A DNA stretch of 64,000 bases, taken from contig NZ_CP168493.1 in the NCBI RefSeq assembly GCF_042945595.1, positions 1,302,001-1,366,000 on the forward strand. The letters run 5' to 3'. Both the position numbers and the translations under genes were made by a program. The stretch comes from Psychrobacillus sp042945595. Lineage in GTDB: Bacteria; Bacillota; Bacilli; Bacillales_A; Planococcaceae. Position 1 is the first letter of the stretch, and the number at the start of each line of letters is the position of its first letter. Positions 1 to 8,557 of the stretch are shown here, one piece after another. The notes below the pieces were generated by a model, which did not search any database, was not told the DNA's origin, and worked only from the letters and a program-made list of their open reading frames with translations.

Positions 1-153
1 GATTATTTTAAACGTTATACAGCCTATGGCTTTTACGGTCTACTACTGAAGTGGATTACAAATGATTTCAAAGAAACTCAAAATGAATTTATCCAAGAAG
101 TGACTGATCTAACAAAAACGCATATTTATTCACTGGAGTATATTAAAAAATAA
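1..153 (+). CDS. TetR-family transcriptional regulator, C-terminal fragment (runs off the left edge)
   Basis: The frame is open from the first base to a TAA and gives 50 residues. A segment reading YTAYGFYGLLLKWI, followed by an amphipathic helix, resembles the C-terminal ligand-binding half of TetR/AcrR regulators of the TetR_C_8 type. The N-terminal helix-turn-helix would lie outside the window, so DNA binding cannot be checked. It is upstream of a decayed EamA transporter on the same strand, a common pairing for TetR-controlled efflux, but that link is inference. The effector is unknown. Confidence 0.55.
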   Translation, partial: DYFKRYTAYGFYGLLLKWITNDFKETQNEFIQEVTDLTKTHIYSLEYIKK

Positions 154-380
154 CTTATCTAACTCATCAATTAATCTTATATAGAAGAAATTTATCAGGG
201 CTTCCTCAGGCTAAAAAGCAGATCACCAATGATGAGCGAAAAAAGATGAACTTCTTCTTTTTTGCTTGTAAATATAATATCTTTATTCTCTCGGCCAACT
301 CCATACATTCTGCTTGACCTACCATTTTTACAATCAATTCTTCTACTTGAACCGTATCAAAGATATTGAAACGCTCTAGT
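154..380. other. Intergenic stretch with an unrecognised minus-strand open frame
   Basis: No plus-strand gene is visible. On the minus strand a frame without a clear start runs from about 410 down to a stop at 206-208 and includes FDTVQVEELIVKMVGQAE. It reads like real protein (mixed polar and hydrophobic helix) but I do not recognise it; it may be the tail of a decayed gene. Confidence 0.3.
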
Positions 381-746
381 TTCAAGAGACTTAATAAGAA
401 GAAAGTTCCTCAAATAATGATTACCGGTTGTTTTATTGGGTTAACAAGTATTTTTAATTATATTTCGATGCAATATTTGCCCACTTCATTAGCCATTTTA
501 ATGTTTCAATTTGTATGAATAGGGATCATTTTCGAATGGATTTTCAGCAAAATAAAACCTGCTCCTATGACCATATTATCCATATTTTTGATTCTAATAG
601 GGGTCTTTTTTGCTTCAAATGTTTTAAATGGGGATATACATGGTCTTCCTTAAAAAGGTTTCGTTTTTGGAATTCTATTCGCATTCACTTATGCAGGATT
701 TTTAATATCCCTGTGTCACGAACAATTTAGACGCAATTCAGAATAG
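381..746 (+). pseudogene. EamA/DMT-type transporter remnant with two in-frame stops
   Basis: Reading from 381 in one frame gives a chain of hydrophobic helices (for example PQIMITGCFIGLTSIFNYIS and MTILSIFLILIGVFFASNVL) typical of drug/metabolite transporters of the EamA family. The frame is broken by TGA at 516-518 and TAA at 651-653. Both stops fall where related proteins plausibly have tryptophan (FV-W-IG, LP-W-KG). The N-terminal helices and the C-terminal EamA repeat are both missing, so it is a dead internal fragment rather than a gene with one error. A 71-residue open frame in another phase (515-730) is a shadow. Confidence 0.65.
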
Positions 747-807
747 TGTCTGAGTTGTGCGTGGCTCAGTGAACACTCACTATGATAGACGGTTATACTA
801 GAGAAAC

Positions 808-926
808 ATAGATAGTATTCATTGATAAAGAAGTGCTAAGTGGACGAAATTGCATCATCCTCCGTTTTTAAAAGAGTAGGACAGGTTCTAACTTTCATTA
901 TCCTTACCTTAGGCAACTTGTCTTTA
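808..926 (+). repeat. 120-bp dispersed repeat, decayed copy 1
   Basis: This stretch aligns nearly end to end with 35191-35310. Shared blocks include ATTGATAAAG, GGACGAAATTGCATC, TTTTAAAAGAGTAGG and CTTGTCTTTA. Copy 2 contains a perfect hairpin (AGCGGACGAA / TTCGTCCGCT); in this copy the right arm has mutated, so the stem is mostly lost. It lies in the 250-base gap between the EamA remnant and the MBL-fold gene; nothing else is seen there. Confidence 0.75.
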
Positions 927-998
927 AGATGAAAGGAAATTTCTTTAACAATGGCGAATATCTAGGTTAGATAGGTTAATAGATAGGAGGCATAATGA

Positions 999-1952
999 GT
1001 GTTTAATGTGAAGATAGAGACAGAATATTTCACTTTACATAGGCTTGCAGAAGGAGTGCATGCAGCAATAGCAAAACCTGGTCAAGGAGCATGGAGTAAT
1101 GCAGGGGTTGTCGACTTGGGAGATGAACTGCTAGTATTTGATTCATTTAGTACACCTTCAGCTGCCAAAGAGTTAAGGAAACAAGCAGAAATGATTATCG
1201 GAAAAAAGGTGAAATATCTTATAAATAGCCATTATCATGGAGACCATGTGTTTGGCAATCAAGTATTTGAAGATGCAACGATTATTTCTACTTCTTTAAC
1301 TAATAAATGGTTTAGAGAACAAAATACGATTCATGATGTGCAGAAGGAAATAGAGGAAACGAAGCAATATCTACATATTTTAAGCAATCAGATAGAAAAA
1401 ACGGAAGATAATATTATAAAGATCAGTCTATTAAATCAATATGAAGAAATGTCCAAAGTGTTAGAGGATCTACCTCATTTGAAAACAGTATTGCCTTCCG
1501 TTATCTTTGAAAAACATTTGGTTATCCAAGGTTCGAAACGAACTGTAGAGCTCCACTGCTTAGGGGGAGGGCACTCACCAAGTGATACTTTTTTGTATTT
1601 ACCCGATGACAAGATAGCATTCATGGGGGATATCATTACAGAAGACCTTCATTTGCCAATTTATAACCCAAAAGAATTTTTGACTATTCTAGAAAACGTA
1701 AAACAATTGGATATGAAAACAGTTGTCCCGGGACATGGGGAAGTAGGGACATTAGCGTTTGGTGAGATATTAATAAATTATTTATCATTTTTAATTAAAA
1801 AGGTAATGGATGCGCAACAAAATAATATATCAATGAGTGATTTCATCTCAGAGTTTATGATGCCTAGTGAATATGCAAACTGGAAAGGTGTAAATGGAAT
1901 CACTCGTAACCTTACAACTGTATATAACTTCTATGCAGGAAAGCATGAATAG
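999..1952 (+). CDS. MBL-fold metallo-hydrolase
   Basis: A 317-residue metallo-beta-lactamase-fold protein. The zinc motif HYHGDH is at residues 78-83, further ligands are expected at His192 (GGGHSPSDT), Asp211 (MGDI) and His246 (PGHGE), so all usual metal ligands are present. Unlike true beta-lactamases there is no signal peptide, so it is probably cytoplasmic. A helical insert (about residues 110-160) separates the two halves. The start is GTG at 999, eight bases after AGGAGG; the ATG just before it leads to an immediate stop. The broken alpha/beta hydrolase gene begins 12 bases downstream, suggesting a former two-gene operon. The substrate cannot be told from the sequence. Confidence 0.85.
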   Translation: MFNVKIETEYFTLHRLAEGVHAAIAKPGQGAWSNAGVVDLGDELLVFDSFSTPSAAKELRKQAEMIIGKKVKYLINSHYHGDHVFGNQVFEDATIISTSLTNKWFREQNTIHDVQKEIEETKQYLHILSNQIEKTEDNIIKISLLNQYEEMSKVLEDLPHLKTVLPSVIFEKHLVIQGSKRTVELHCLGGGHSPSDTFLYLPDDKIAFMGDIITEDLHLPIYNPKEFLTILENVKQLDMKTVVPGHGEVGTLAFGEILINYLSFLIKKVMDAQQNNISMSDFISEFMMPSEYANWKGVNGITRNLTTVYNFYAGKHE

Positions 1953-1963
1953 GAGGGAGCTTT

Positions 1964-2811
1964 TTGCAAAGTTACAAGACGATAATGGATGGAAGCACAG
2001 TGAATTATTACGAATATGGCGATAAAAACAATCATACCATTGTATGTTTTCACGGACTTGCAGGTAATGGTTACTATAGTTTTACCGAAATAACAGTCCT
2101 TTTGGAAAATGATTTTCATCTTATAATATTTGACAGTCCAGGTCACGGGGAAACGTCCTCGTTTAATAACGAAAGTGATTATCTATTCTCCAAATTAGCC
2201 ATGTGGTATCAACGAATGATTCAGCATGTTGTGTCCAGACCATTCTATGTGATGGGACATTCATGGGGCGCTGATTTGGCGCTCCATTATACATGACATT
2301 ATCCGGCAACCGTTTTAGGTATTATTTTATTGGACGGGGGCTTTACCTTTCCACAAAACCAGAAAGAAATGACAATTGACTATGTGTTTAAAGGGTGGAA
2401 TGATTATATGGATCAATCTGTGTTTAATGATTGGACAGCATTGTTCAGGAATACAAAACATATACGAATAGATGGGATCTTAACAAAGAACGCTATGTAT
2501 CTTCGATTTTCAAAAAGAAGGACGATAGATTTGACCTTGTGGTTTCCAAATTCACCGTGTTGTCCATTATTAGAGCTTTCTTTGTGGAACCATTTTCAGA
2601 AACCTATCCTTTCATTAGGGTACCGGTACTTCTTATTCATCCTTCTAAACCTGAGAATTTGGATGAAGCAAGAGTAATCGGTATATCACAACTAAAAGAC
2701 AAGATGGACGATGTTACTGTGGTAGTAATGGAAGGTGCGGGGCATATGCTGCAGTTGGATGAACCAGAACGAACAGCAAATGAAATTAAGAAATGGATAG
2801 AAATTAAATAA
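1964..2811 (+). pseudogene. Alpha/beta-fold hydrolase, broken by a stop and a frameshift
   Basis: The frame starts at TTG 1964 behind an AGGAGG and encodes a typical alpha/beta hydrolase: HGLAGNG oxyanion loop, FDSPGHGET, and the nucleophile elbow GHSWGA. A TGA at 2294-2296 interrupts it, yet the same frame resumes with HYPATVLGIILLDGG. Near 2440-2460 the reading moves to another frame, which carries the rest: PVLLIHPSKPENLDEAR and the catalytic-His region GAGHMLQLDEPE, ending at 2811. Two independent lesions make sequencing error less likely than gene decay. The intact ancestor would have been about 280 residues, with its substrate unknown. Confidence 0.8.
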
Positions 2812-2899
2812 AGAAAATGAGTTGTAAATAATAATTGTTCGCAAAACTTCAATTAAAATTTCAAGATAATCTATTATAATAAAAAGTTTAGTGATTTTA

Positions 2900-2949
2900 T
2901 TCATTTTTAGAATGTGTTACGCCGAACCGTATCATAAGTAAGTGTGGTT
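2900..2949. repeat. 50-bp GA-centred palindrome, copy A (left arm decayed)
   Basis: This is one of four copies of a 50-bp palindrome (24-base arms around GA). The inner part reads TACGCCGAACCGTA and the right arm ends AAGTAAGTGTGGTT, close to copy B. The outer left arm is largely lost. Its right end overlaps the first bases of the IS66-like remnant. Confidence 0.7.
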
Positions 2950-3282
2950 TTTGCCGGATATACGATAAGCCGAGCTGCTGGTTTAATAGCATTCTTAGAG
3001 AATGGCCATTTAGAAAGGGCTAACAATCCAGCAGATAATGCGATTCGTCCTAGCGTGGTTGGTCGCAAGAATTGGCTATTCTCTGTGAGAGAAGCAGGTG
3101 CTAAAGCAAACGCTTTTTGCCTAAGTTTAGCTGAAACAACAAAAGCACATGACGTCGATTTCTATCAATACTTGGTCAAGCTACTGACTGATCTACCATC
3201 TTTCCCAATACATTAGCAATCTGAACTGTTACATGATTACTTACCTTTGTCTGATAAAATCCAAGCTAAATATGCAAAATAG
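2944..3282 (+). pseudogene. IS66-family transposase, C-terminal remnant
   Basis: The frame encodes the hallmark end of IS66 transposases: NGHLERANNPADNAIRP, VVGRKNWLF and then the helical YQYLVKLLTDLP. A TAG at 3214-3216 interrupts it, and the frame goes on through DYLPLSDKIQAKYAK to a stop at 3280-3282. The N-terminal three quarters of the transposase and any TnpB-like partner are absent. The next 240 bases contain a bulged hairpin (3284-3314) and a GGCTGG/CCAGCC pair (3402-3441), perhaps remnants of the element's end, but no gene. Confidence 0.85.
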
Positions 3283-3523
3283 CCAGCTTTTCTGAAAATG
3301 TCATCAGAAAGCTGACTATTCGTCGTGCGCACCGCAGAGATACGCTATTTTTTATATTTCGGGCAACAATTCTCATAACTGCACACCTATTAAACAAAAT
3401 CGGCTGGATCAAGTCCAATAAATACCTAACTCAAGCCAGCCAATTAGCTGCTTAATGAAATTCTTTATTTATGGATTTACTACCAAACCATTAGAGATTC
3501 CATAAGCTATTTTTTTACTTGTA

Positions 3524-4201
3524 TTAACCTTCTAGTGTTAACACGCCGTCTTCCATGCGGTACACTTTGTCACAAAACTCTAGCATACGCTCGTCATGAG
3601 TTACCATAACGGCTGCCTTGTTACGTTCTTTTACCTCTTTGCGAATTTGTTTGACCACTTCAAATGCGCGGTTAGAGTCTAAGCTCGCTGTCGGTTCATC
3701 GGCTAGGATAGTGTTTGAGTTGTTGACGAACGCGCGGGCAATTGCGACACGTTGGCGTTCACCACCGGATAATTGGTTCGGGAACTTTGATAATTTTGCG
3801 CTTAAGCCTAAGTCGTTTAATAGCTCTTTAGCAAATGCTTTTTCTTTTGCTGTTACTTTGCCTTTCATTTTACAAACAAGTAGCAACTGGTCTAGCACGT
3901 TTAAATACGGAATCAAGTTCGATGTTTGTAAGATGAACCCGATATCTGTTAGGCGGAATGATGAAAGTTCTTTTTCTTTCATGTTACCAATGTTTCTGCC
4001 GTTGACTAATACTTCCCCTTTAGTAGGCTGAAGAAGGGCACCAGCGATTGACAATAATGTACTTTTCCCAGAACCAGAAGGGCCGATAATGGCGATAAAA
4101 TCACCAGGTGCAACTGTTAACGAAACATTTTTTAATGCGTCAACTGTTGAATCGCCTTCTTTAAATGATTTTGTTACGTTGTTTAATACTAAACCTGTCA
4201 T
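3524..4201 (-). CDS. hrtA: ABC transporter ATP-binding protein, HrtA-type (haem efflux)
   Basis: A 225-residue ABC ATPase of the MacB/LolD type: Walker A GPSGSGKS (residues 40-47), signature LSGGERQ (144-150), Walker B ILADEP (165-170), switch His in VTHD. It abuts the FtsX-type permease gene with no gap (both on the minus strand). The pair faces away from a HssR/HssS-like two-component system, which is the arrangement of the haem-exporter locus hrtAB-hssRS of Staphylococcus and Bacillus. Export of toxic haem at the membrane is therefore the best inference. The ATPase sequence alone would fit other MacB-like exporters. Confidence 0.75.
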   Translation of the reverse strand: MTGLVLNNVTKSFKEGDSTVDALKNVSLTVAPGDFIAIIGPSGSGKSTLLSIAGALLQPTKGEVLVNGRNIGNMKEKELSSFRLTDIGFILQTSNLIPYLNVLDQLLLVCKMKGKVTAKEKAFAKELLNDLGLSAKLSKFPNQLSGGERQRVAIARAFVNNSNTILADEPTASLDSNRAFEVVKQIRKEVKERNKAAVMVTHDERMLEFCDKVYRMEDGVLTLEG

Positions 4202-5323
4202 TTATTCCACTCTCCCAATCGCTGTTAATGGATCGATTTTCGTTACTTGACGAGCTGAAATAATGGAACCCAATACAGATACAATTAATAAAATAACGCC
4301 ATATATAAGTACCATTTTAAAGTCTAAGTTAAATGGCATTCCTTCTGGGAAGACTAAAGCCGTCAAATAGGTCAATGCGATACCAGCGATAATACTCATG
4401 AACGATAACACAAATACTTGTGAGATAATTGAATTTTTAATAAAGCGATTTGAAGCACCAATTGCTTTCATGACACCGAATTGCTGTGTTTTTTGTAAAA
4501 TGAATACATAGAAAAAGACCGCAATAATAACCGCAGAGATGGCGAATAAAAATGCAAGCATCATATAAATCGTTGCGCTTTCTTCTTTATAGCCAGGCAT
4601 CCCCATAACGGCTTCTGATTTCGTAAAGGTTTCAATCAAATTATAGTTTTTAGCGATTTGATCCGCTTCAATCGATTTTCCTTGTAAAGCAATCATCGTT
4701 AGAGGGTTTTCTAGACCATTATCTGATCCAGGTGCTGCAAAGGCATAAGATTGCCAAGTTGCAATATTCACAAATACTGTAGATAAATGGTTAAATGTTT
4801 CTCCTGTTGTAAAGCCTACAATTTTTAATTTTATATCTGAACTTGTTACGACAATGGTATCGCCAATTTCATACCCTTTTTTGTGTAATGATTCGTCGAT
4901 TAGTACACTAAATGGATCATTTTGATCTAATTGCTGCCCTTCTACAACCTTTGGCTCAATAAATTTGCCTGGCTCAACACCGATAAAGGTAACATCATTT
5001 TTTACTTTTTCGCCTGAAGTAGCTTCATTTTGAATGATAATTGTAGATTGTCCAAATTTTGCAGCTTGCTTAACACCAAACTTACCTTCTACATCGTCTG
5101 CTATTGTTCCAGACACTTTTGTTTTCATAATTGCTGCTTCAGAGCCCTCTTCATAAATAAAAAGATCTCCATCAATATTTTTCATCGTTGCAGCAGCTAA
5201 TGTTGATAATCCATTACCTAAGCCCGATAAAATAAAAACAAGCCATGCGATTAGCATAATAATAGCGCCAATCATTGCAAAACGTGTTTTTGAATGTTTC
5301 ATTTCTTTTATCGGTAAAAACAT
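4202..5323 (-). CDS. hrtB: ABC transporter permease, HrtB-type (FtsX/MacB family)
   Basis: A 373-residue permease with one N-terminal membrane helix (about residues 14-34), a large extracytoplasmic domain (about 40-245) and three C-terminal helices typical of FtsX (about 251-277, 292-323, 335-356). The motif QFGVMKAIGAS follows helix 2, as in FtsX-fold permeases. The start is preceded by AGGAGG (minus strand). It would form the membrane part of the exporter with the ATPase directly downstream. Assignment to haem export rests on length, domain layout and the divergent HssRS-like genes; substrate specificity is not visible in the sequence. Confidence 0.75.
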   Translation of the reverse strand: MFLPIKEMKHSKTRFAMIGAIIMLIAWLVFILSGLGNGLSTLAAATMKNIDGDLFIYEEGSEAAIMKTKVSGTIADDVEGKFGVKQAAKFGQSTIIIQNEATSGEKVKNDVTFIGVEPGKFIEPKVVEGQQLDQNDPFSVLIDESLHKKGYEIGDTIVVTSSDIKLKIVGFTTGETFNHLSTVFVNIATWQSYAFAAPGSDNGLENPLTMIALQGKSIEADQIAKNYNLIETFTKSEAVMGMPGYKEESATIYMMLAFLFAISAVIIAVFFYVFILQKTQQFGVMKAIGASNRFIKNSIISQVFVLSFMSIIAGIALTYLTALVFPEGMPFNLDFKMVLIYGVILLIVSVLGSIISARQVTKIDPLTAIGRVE

Positions 5324-5780
5324 TCTAACTTCCTCCTAGTCTATAAATGTAAATAGATTCCTCAATGTTTCCAATTACTAGAGAAATTGATAATAAGAAA
5401 ACAAGTTATCCCATCTCTAAAAACTATCTTCAAATAACTAAATCTATACAAGCAAAAAATGAATATAGCTTTTCGAGTTTGGATAAATATGTTCTTGCTA
5501 TACTTCTCTTTTCGAAGTATAGATGATGAATATGAACTCTATAGAAACTATTCAAGATTTTCCCCTTTAAGTTGACAGATACAAATAAGGCGATTAGAGT
5601 GTTGTTTTGAGTAAGCCCCGTAGAAAGCTTTTCATTACCTTTTCGTTATGTTGAAATATTTTACAAAGTGAAATGGACTTAACGCTGATAATTGAGCTCT
5701 AAACATATACCAAGAAATCTACAAGTTACTGCCACTTGAACAATGATTCAATGCCTCATCTTTAACAGAAAGGATGTGAA
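5324..5780. promoter_or_regulatory. Divergent hrtBA/hssRS regulatory region
   Basis: This gene-free gap separates the divergent exporter and two-component genes and should carry both promoters. An inverted repeat with 9-base arms (CTATACTTC / GAAGTATAG) lies at 5498-5522. On the minus strand GTTCATATT (5537 to 5529) resembles the half-site I recall for S. aureus HssR; I found no clear second direct repeat. No convincing -35/-10 pair could be fixed by eye. Confidence 0.4.
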
Positions 5781-6452
5781 ATGATGCGCATTTTAGTTGT
5801 GGATGATGATCCATTTATCCAAAAATTAATTGGTATTCATTTGAAAAAGGACGGGTATGAAGCTGTATTTGCAAGCGACGGTCTAGAAGCGCTTGAACTT
5901 ATAAATGAAGACATGCTAGATTTAGCAATTGTCGATGTCATGATGCCCAAGATGGACGGGGTTTCATTGACGAAACGCTTAACGAATCAGGAAATTCCTG
6001 TATTAATGCTGACAGCAAAAACAACGCTTGAAGACAAAGAAAAGGGATTTTTAGCAGGAGCAGATGATTATATGATAAAGCCATTTGAGCCTAAAGAATT
6101 ACTGTTTCGTGTGCGAGCCATTTTACGAAGATTCCAGAAACTAGAACGAAGTCATACCACACTTGGGAATATGATCGTTAACCGACTCACCTTTGAGGTA
6201 AAGGTACGTGAACAAGTACTCCTTTTACCATTGAAAGAATTTGAACTGTTAAGTATTTTGTGTAGCAAACCAGATATCGTATTCACACGTGACCAATTAA
6301 TGGAACAAGTATAGGGCTATGATTATGACGGAGATGATTTTACATTAACAACCCATATAAAGCGTCTACGCACACGTTTAGAGGAAGTCGATGCCTACGT
6401 GAAAATTCAAACAGTTCGTGGAATCGGTTATAAAATTGAGGGAATCAAATGA
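5781..6452 (+). pseudogene. hssR: HssR-type response regulator gene with an in-frame amber codon
   Basis: An OmpR-family response regulator: receiver domain with acidic pocket VVDDD, phosphoacceptor Asp52 (AIVDVMMP) and Lys100 (MIKPFEP), then a winged-helix domain. The receiver and linker resemble staphylococcal HssR. Codon 178 is TAG (6312-6314), exactly where relatives have the Trp of EQVWGYDYDGD. The same frame continues with HIKRLRTRLEE and TVRGIGYKIEG to a TGA overlapping the ATG of the kinase gene. The truncated 177-residue product would keep phosphorylation but lose the recognition helix and wing. A single point change or a sequencing error would explain it; everything else is intact. 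Confidence 0.8.
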
Positions 6453-7822
6453 AAACATTATACAAACAATATATTATTGTTACGTTGATTGTCATCGGTG
6501 CAAGTCTTTCCATATCAATGTTTTTCCTTGGCCAACTATACAACAACCAAGTTCGAGTAGATACTGATGAAAAGAACGTAGAAATTGCGCAAGAGGTAAC
6601 CAACATTGTGGAAATAATGCCTCTCAAACGCATGGATGAATATTTTCAATCTGTCGCTAAGTTAGGTTATCAGATAGTTGTAGTCGACGAAAACATGCAG
6701 TCAATGTTTTATGGAACAAAATTCTCTGAAATGAATCTGAACGAAAAAATGCTAGCGCTTAGTGGATCAACTACTATTTATCATGGAATTAGAGATTATA
6801 AGCAAAAATTCTCAATAATGAACCACTATGCAAATGATGTGCAAAATACAGTCGGTGTGCCTTTTAGTCTTGAAAATAAAAATTTTGCAATGTTTATTCG
6901 TATGGATAATGCATCATCGTTTACTGAAATGCATTATTTAATTGTTGGTTTTTTATTAATCAGTGCCATTATTATTTTCGTTGCGATGATTTTCCTAGCG
7001 CGTCAGCTTGTACAACCGTTAAAGAAATTACAACTTGCAACAGAGCAAATTGCACAAGAAAACTATGATATTGACTTAAAAATTAATCGGAATGATGAAC
7101 TTGGTCAGCTAGCTAGTCAATTTCAAAAAATGGCGCAACGTTTAGCGGAAAATGATCAATTAAAAAAGGACTTTATCAATAATGTGTCCCATGATTTCCA
7201 GTCACCACTCCTTAATATTCAAGGCTATGCAAATGTATTAAAAGATGCGGAAAATACAGAAGAAGAACGCGTACAATATTTAGAGATTATTGAGCAGGAA
7301 ACAAAGAGACTGTCAGCGTTGACGAAGCAATTACTGTTGCTGAGTTCACTGGATCAAAAGAATTTGCCGATTGAGAAGAAAACATTTTCACTGGATCAGC
7401 AGCTTAGGGCGCTCTTATTTGCAAAGCGTTGGAAGCTAGACGATAAGCATATGGAGCTTATTTATAAAGTAGAGCCGATTGAAATTTATGCGGACCAGCA
7501 TTTAATGGAACAAGTTTGGGATAATTTGTTGACTAATGCGATTCGCTATAGTGAAGTAAAGAGCAAAATTGTCGTGATCTGCACACGCGAGGAAGATGCG
7601 ATTGTCGTGTCGATACGTGATTATGGCATCGGAATTCCTAAGGACGCACTAGAAAGAGTAAAGGAACGTTTTTACCGAGTGGATGCATCACGCTCTAGTC
7701 AAAGTAGTGGCTTAGGACTTGCGATTGTGACAGAAATTGTCGGGCGTCATAAAGGGGAATTTGTCATTGAAAGTGAATTAGGTAAAGGTACGATTGTAAC
7801 TGTGCGGTTGGTGGATAGATAA
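6449..7822 (+). CDS. hssS: Sensor histidine kinase, HssS-type
   Basis: A 457-residue membrane histidine kinase. Two helices (about 8-30 and 163-183) bracket an extracytoplasmic sensor domain with HssS-like motifs (MFYGTKF, YHGIRDY, NTVGVPF, AMFIRMD). A HAMP domain (about 184-236), the HisKA H-box with His248 (NNVSHDFQSPL), the N-box WDNLLTNAIRY and the G-box SSGLGLAIV follow. The H-box reads HDFQSP, where HE/HD[LI][KR]TP is usual; the catalytic His remains. The start codon overlaps the regulator's stop (ATGA). The kinase is intact although its partner gene carries an amber codon. Haem-stress sensing is inferred from similarity and from the adjacent exporter. Confidence 0.8.
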   Translation: MKTLYKQYIIVTLIVIGASLSISMFFLGQLYNNQVRVDTDEKNVEIAQEVTNIVEIMPLKRMDEYFQSVAKLGYQIVVVDENMQSMFYGTKFSEMNLNEKMLALSGSTTIYHGIRDYKQKFSIMNHYANDVQNTVGVPFSLENKNFAMFIRMDNASSFTEMHYLIVGFLLISAIIIFVAMIFLARQLVQPLKKLQLATEQIAQENYDIDLKINRNDELGQLASQFQKMAQRLAENDQLKKDFINNVSHDFQSPLLNIQGYANVLKDAENTEEERVQYLEIIEQETKRLSALTKQLLLLSSLDQKNLPIEKKTFSLDQQLRALLFAKRWKLDDKHMELIYKVEPIEIYADQHLMEQVWDNLLTNAIRYSEVKSKIVVICTREEDAIVVSIRDYGIGIPKDALERVKERFYRVDASRSSQSSGLGLAIVTEIVGRHKGEFVIESELGKGTIVTVRLVDR

Positions 7823-7825
7823 TTG

Positions 7826-7872
7826 AAGCCCATAATTGGTAGATGTAAGTGCTACTTGTTGTGGGTTTTTAA
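7826..7872 (+). terminator. Probable intrinsic terminator after hssS
   Basis: Just after the kinase stop, AGCCCATAA can pair with TTGTGGGTT and the right arm runs into T residues. The stem is short and the loop long, so it is only moderately convincing. Confidence 0.4.
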
Positions 7873-7948
7873 TTGAATAAAACTATTCAGTGCTTCAAAT
7901 TATGAATGGAACATCAAAGCGCTTATAAAGATAACTTCGGGCACAATT

Positions 7949-8537
7949 TCACTTTAAAATGGGCCTTGTCAGAAGATTCATTTGGAGATGGACTTGAACC
8001 AATAAAATGTCTAGGTTTCTTAAAGGGAAGTAATTGACCGCATTATGAAGGTGAATAGGTTCTAATTCACGTGATGTAAATTCATTTTTATTACTTACAT
8101 AATCAAAGTGAATTACCCATTTTTCATGTATAGCTTTTCGTAGATCATTTAATGAGTTTGGCTCTGTTCTATGGCTTTCTAAATCAACTAATAAATATCC
8201 ATTATTAACGTTCTCGTCCAGCATTTTTAATCTTTCTATCGTATGTTCGACTTCTTTATCTTCAAAAATACTCGATAAACTACTTAATACTGTGATTAAA
8301 TTCAATATATCATAAGAACCCATTAAGCTTTTATCAAATTTGTATCCTTGGATTATACCAAAACCTACGTTAGTATCCTGGTAAGAAACGACGGGTATTC
8401 CAGCCGTACAAATAGCATCTATGTCTTTATAAATTGTTCGCGTTGATACTTGAAATTCATCAGCTAAACGAGAAGCTGACAAAATTTAGTTATATAAGAG
8501 TTTGGAATATGATGGATATCAAACGTTCTAATTTCAC
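7949..8537 (-). pseudogene. YafY-type HTH/WYL transcriptional regulator, frameshifted
   Basis: The minus strand encodes a DeoR-like HTH (ASRLADEFQVSTRTIYKDI) and the start of a WYL domain (KWVIHFDYVSNKNEFTSRELEPIHL). The natural start is probably the GTG at 8537, giving MKLERLISIIFQ, the usual N-terminus of this family, but that frame hits TAA within 16 codons and the HTH lies in a different frame. After EPIHL the WYL core motif is missing, implying a deletion or shift, so the C-terminal domain is also lost. Such regulators often control an adjacent DinB- or YdeI-like gene; here an intact YdeI-like gene lies just upstream on the same strand. Confidence 0.7.
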
Positions 8538-8557
8538 TTCGATTTCCTTTCCCTTCA

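Noticed and set aside
515..730. 71-codon frame MNRDHFRMDF...
   Set aside because: It is out of frame with the EamA remnant, which explains the same bases with membrane-helix sequence.
3402..3441. GGCTGG/CCAGCC inverted pair as the terminator of hrtBA
   Set aside because: Only six bases pair, the loop exceeds 25 bases and there is no good T-run on the minus strand.
381..6452. Stop-codon reassignment or programmed recoding explaining stops at Trp positions
   Set aside because: TAA, TAG and TGA are all involved and all are used as normal stops in the core genes; no selenocysteine-like element is visible.
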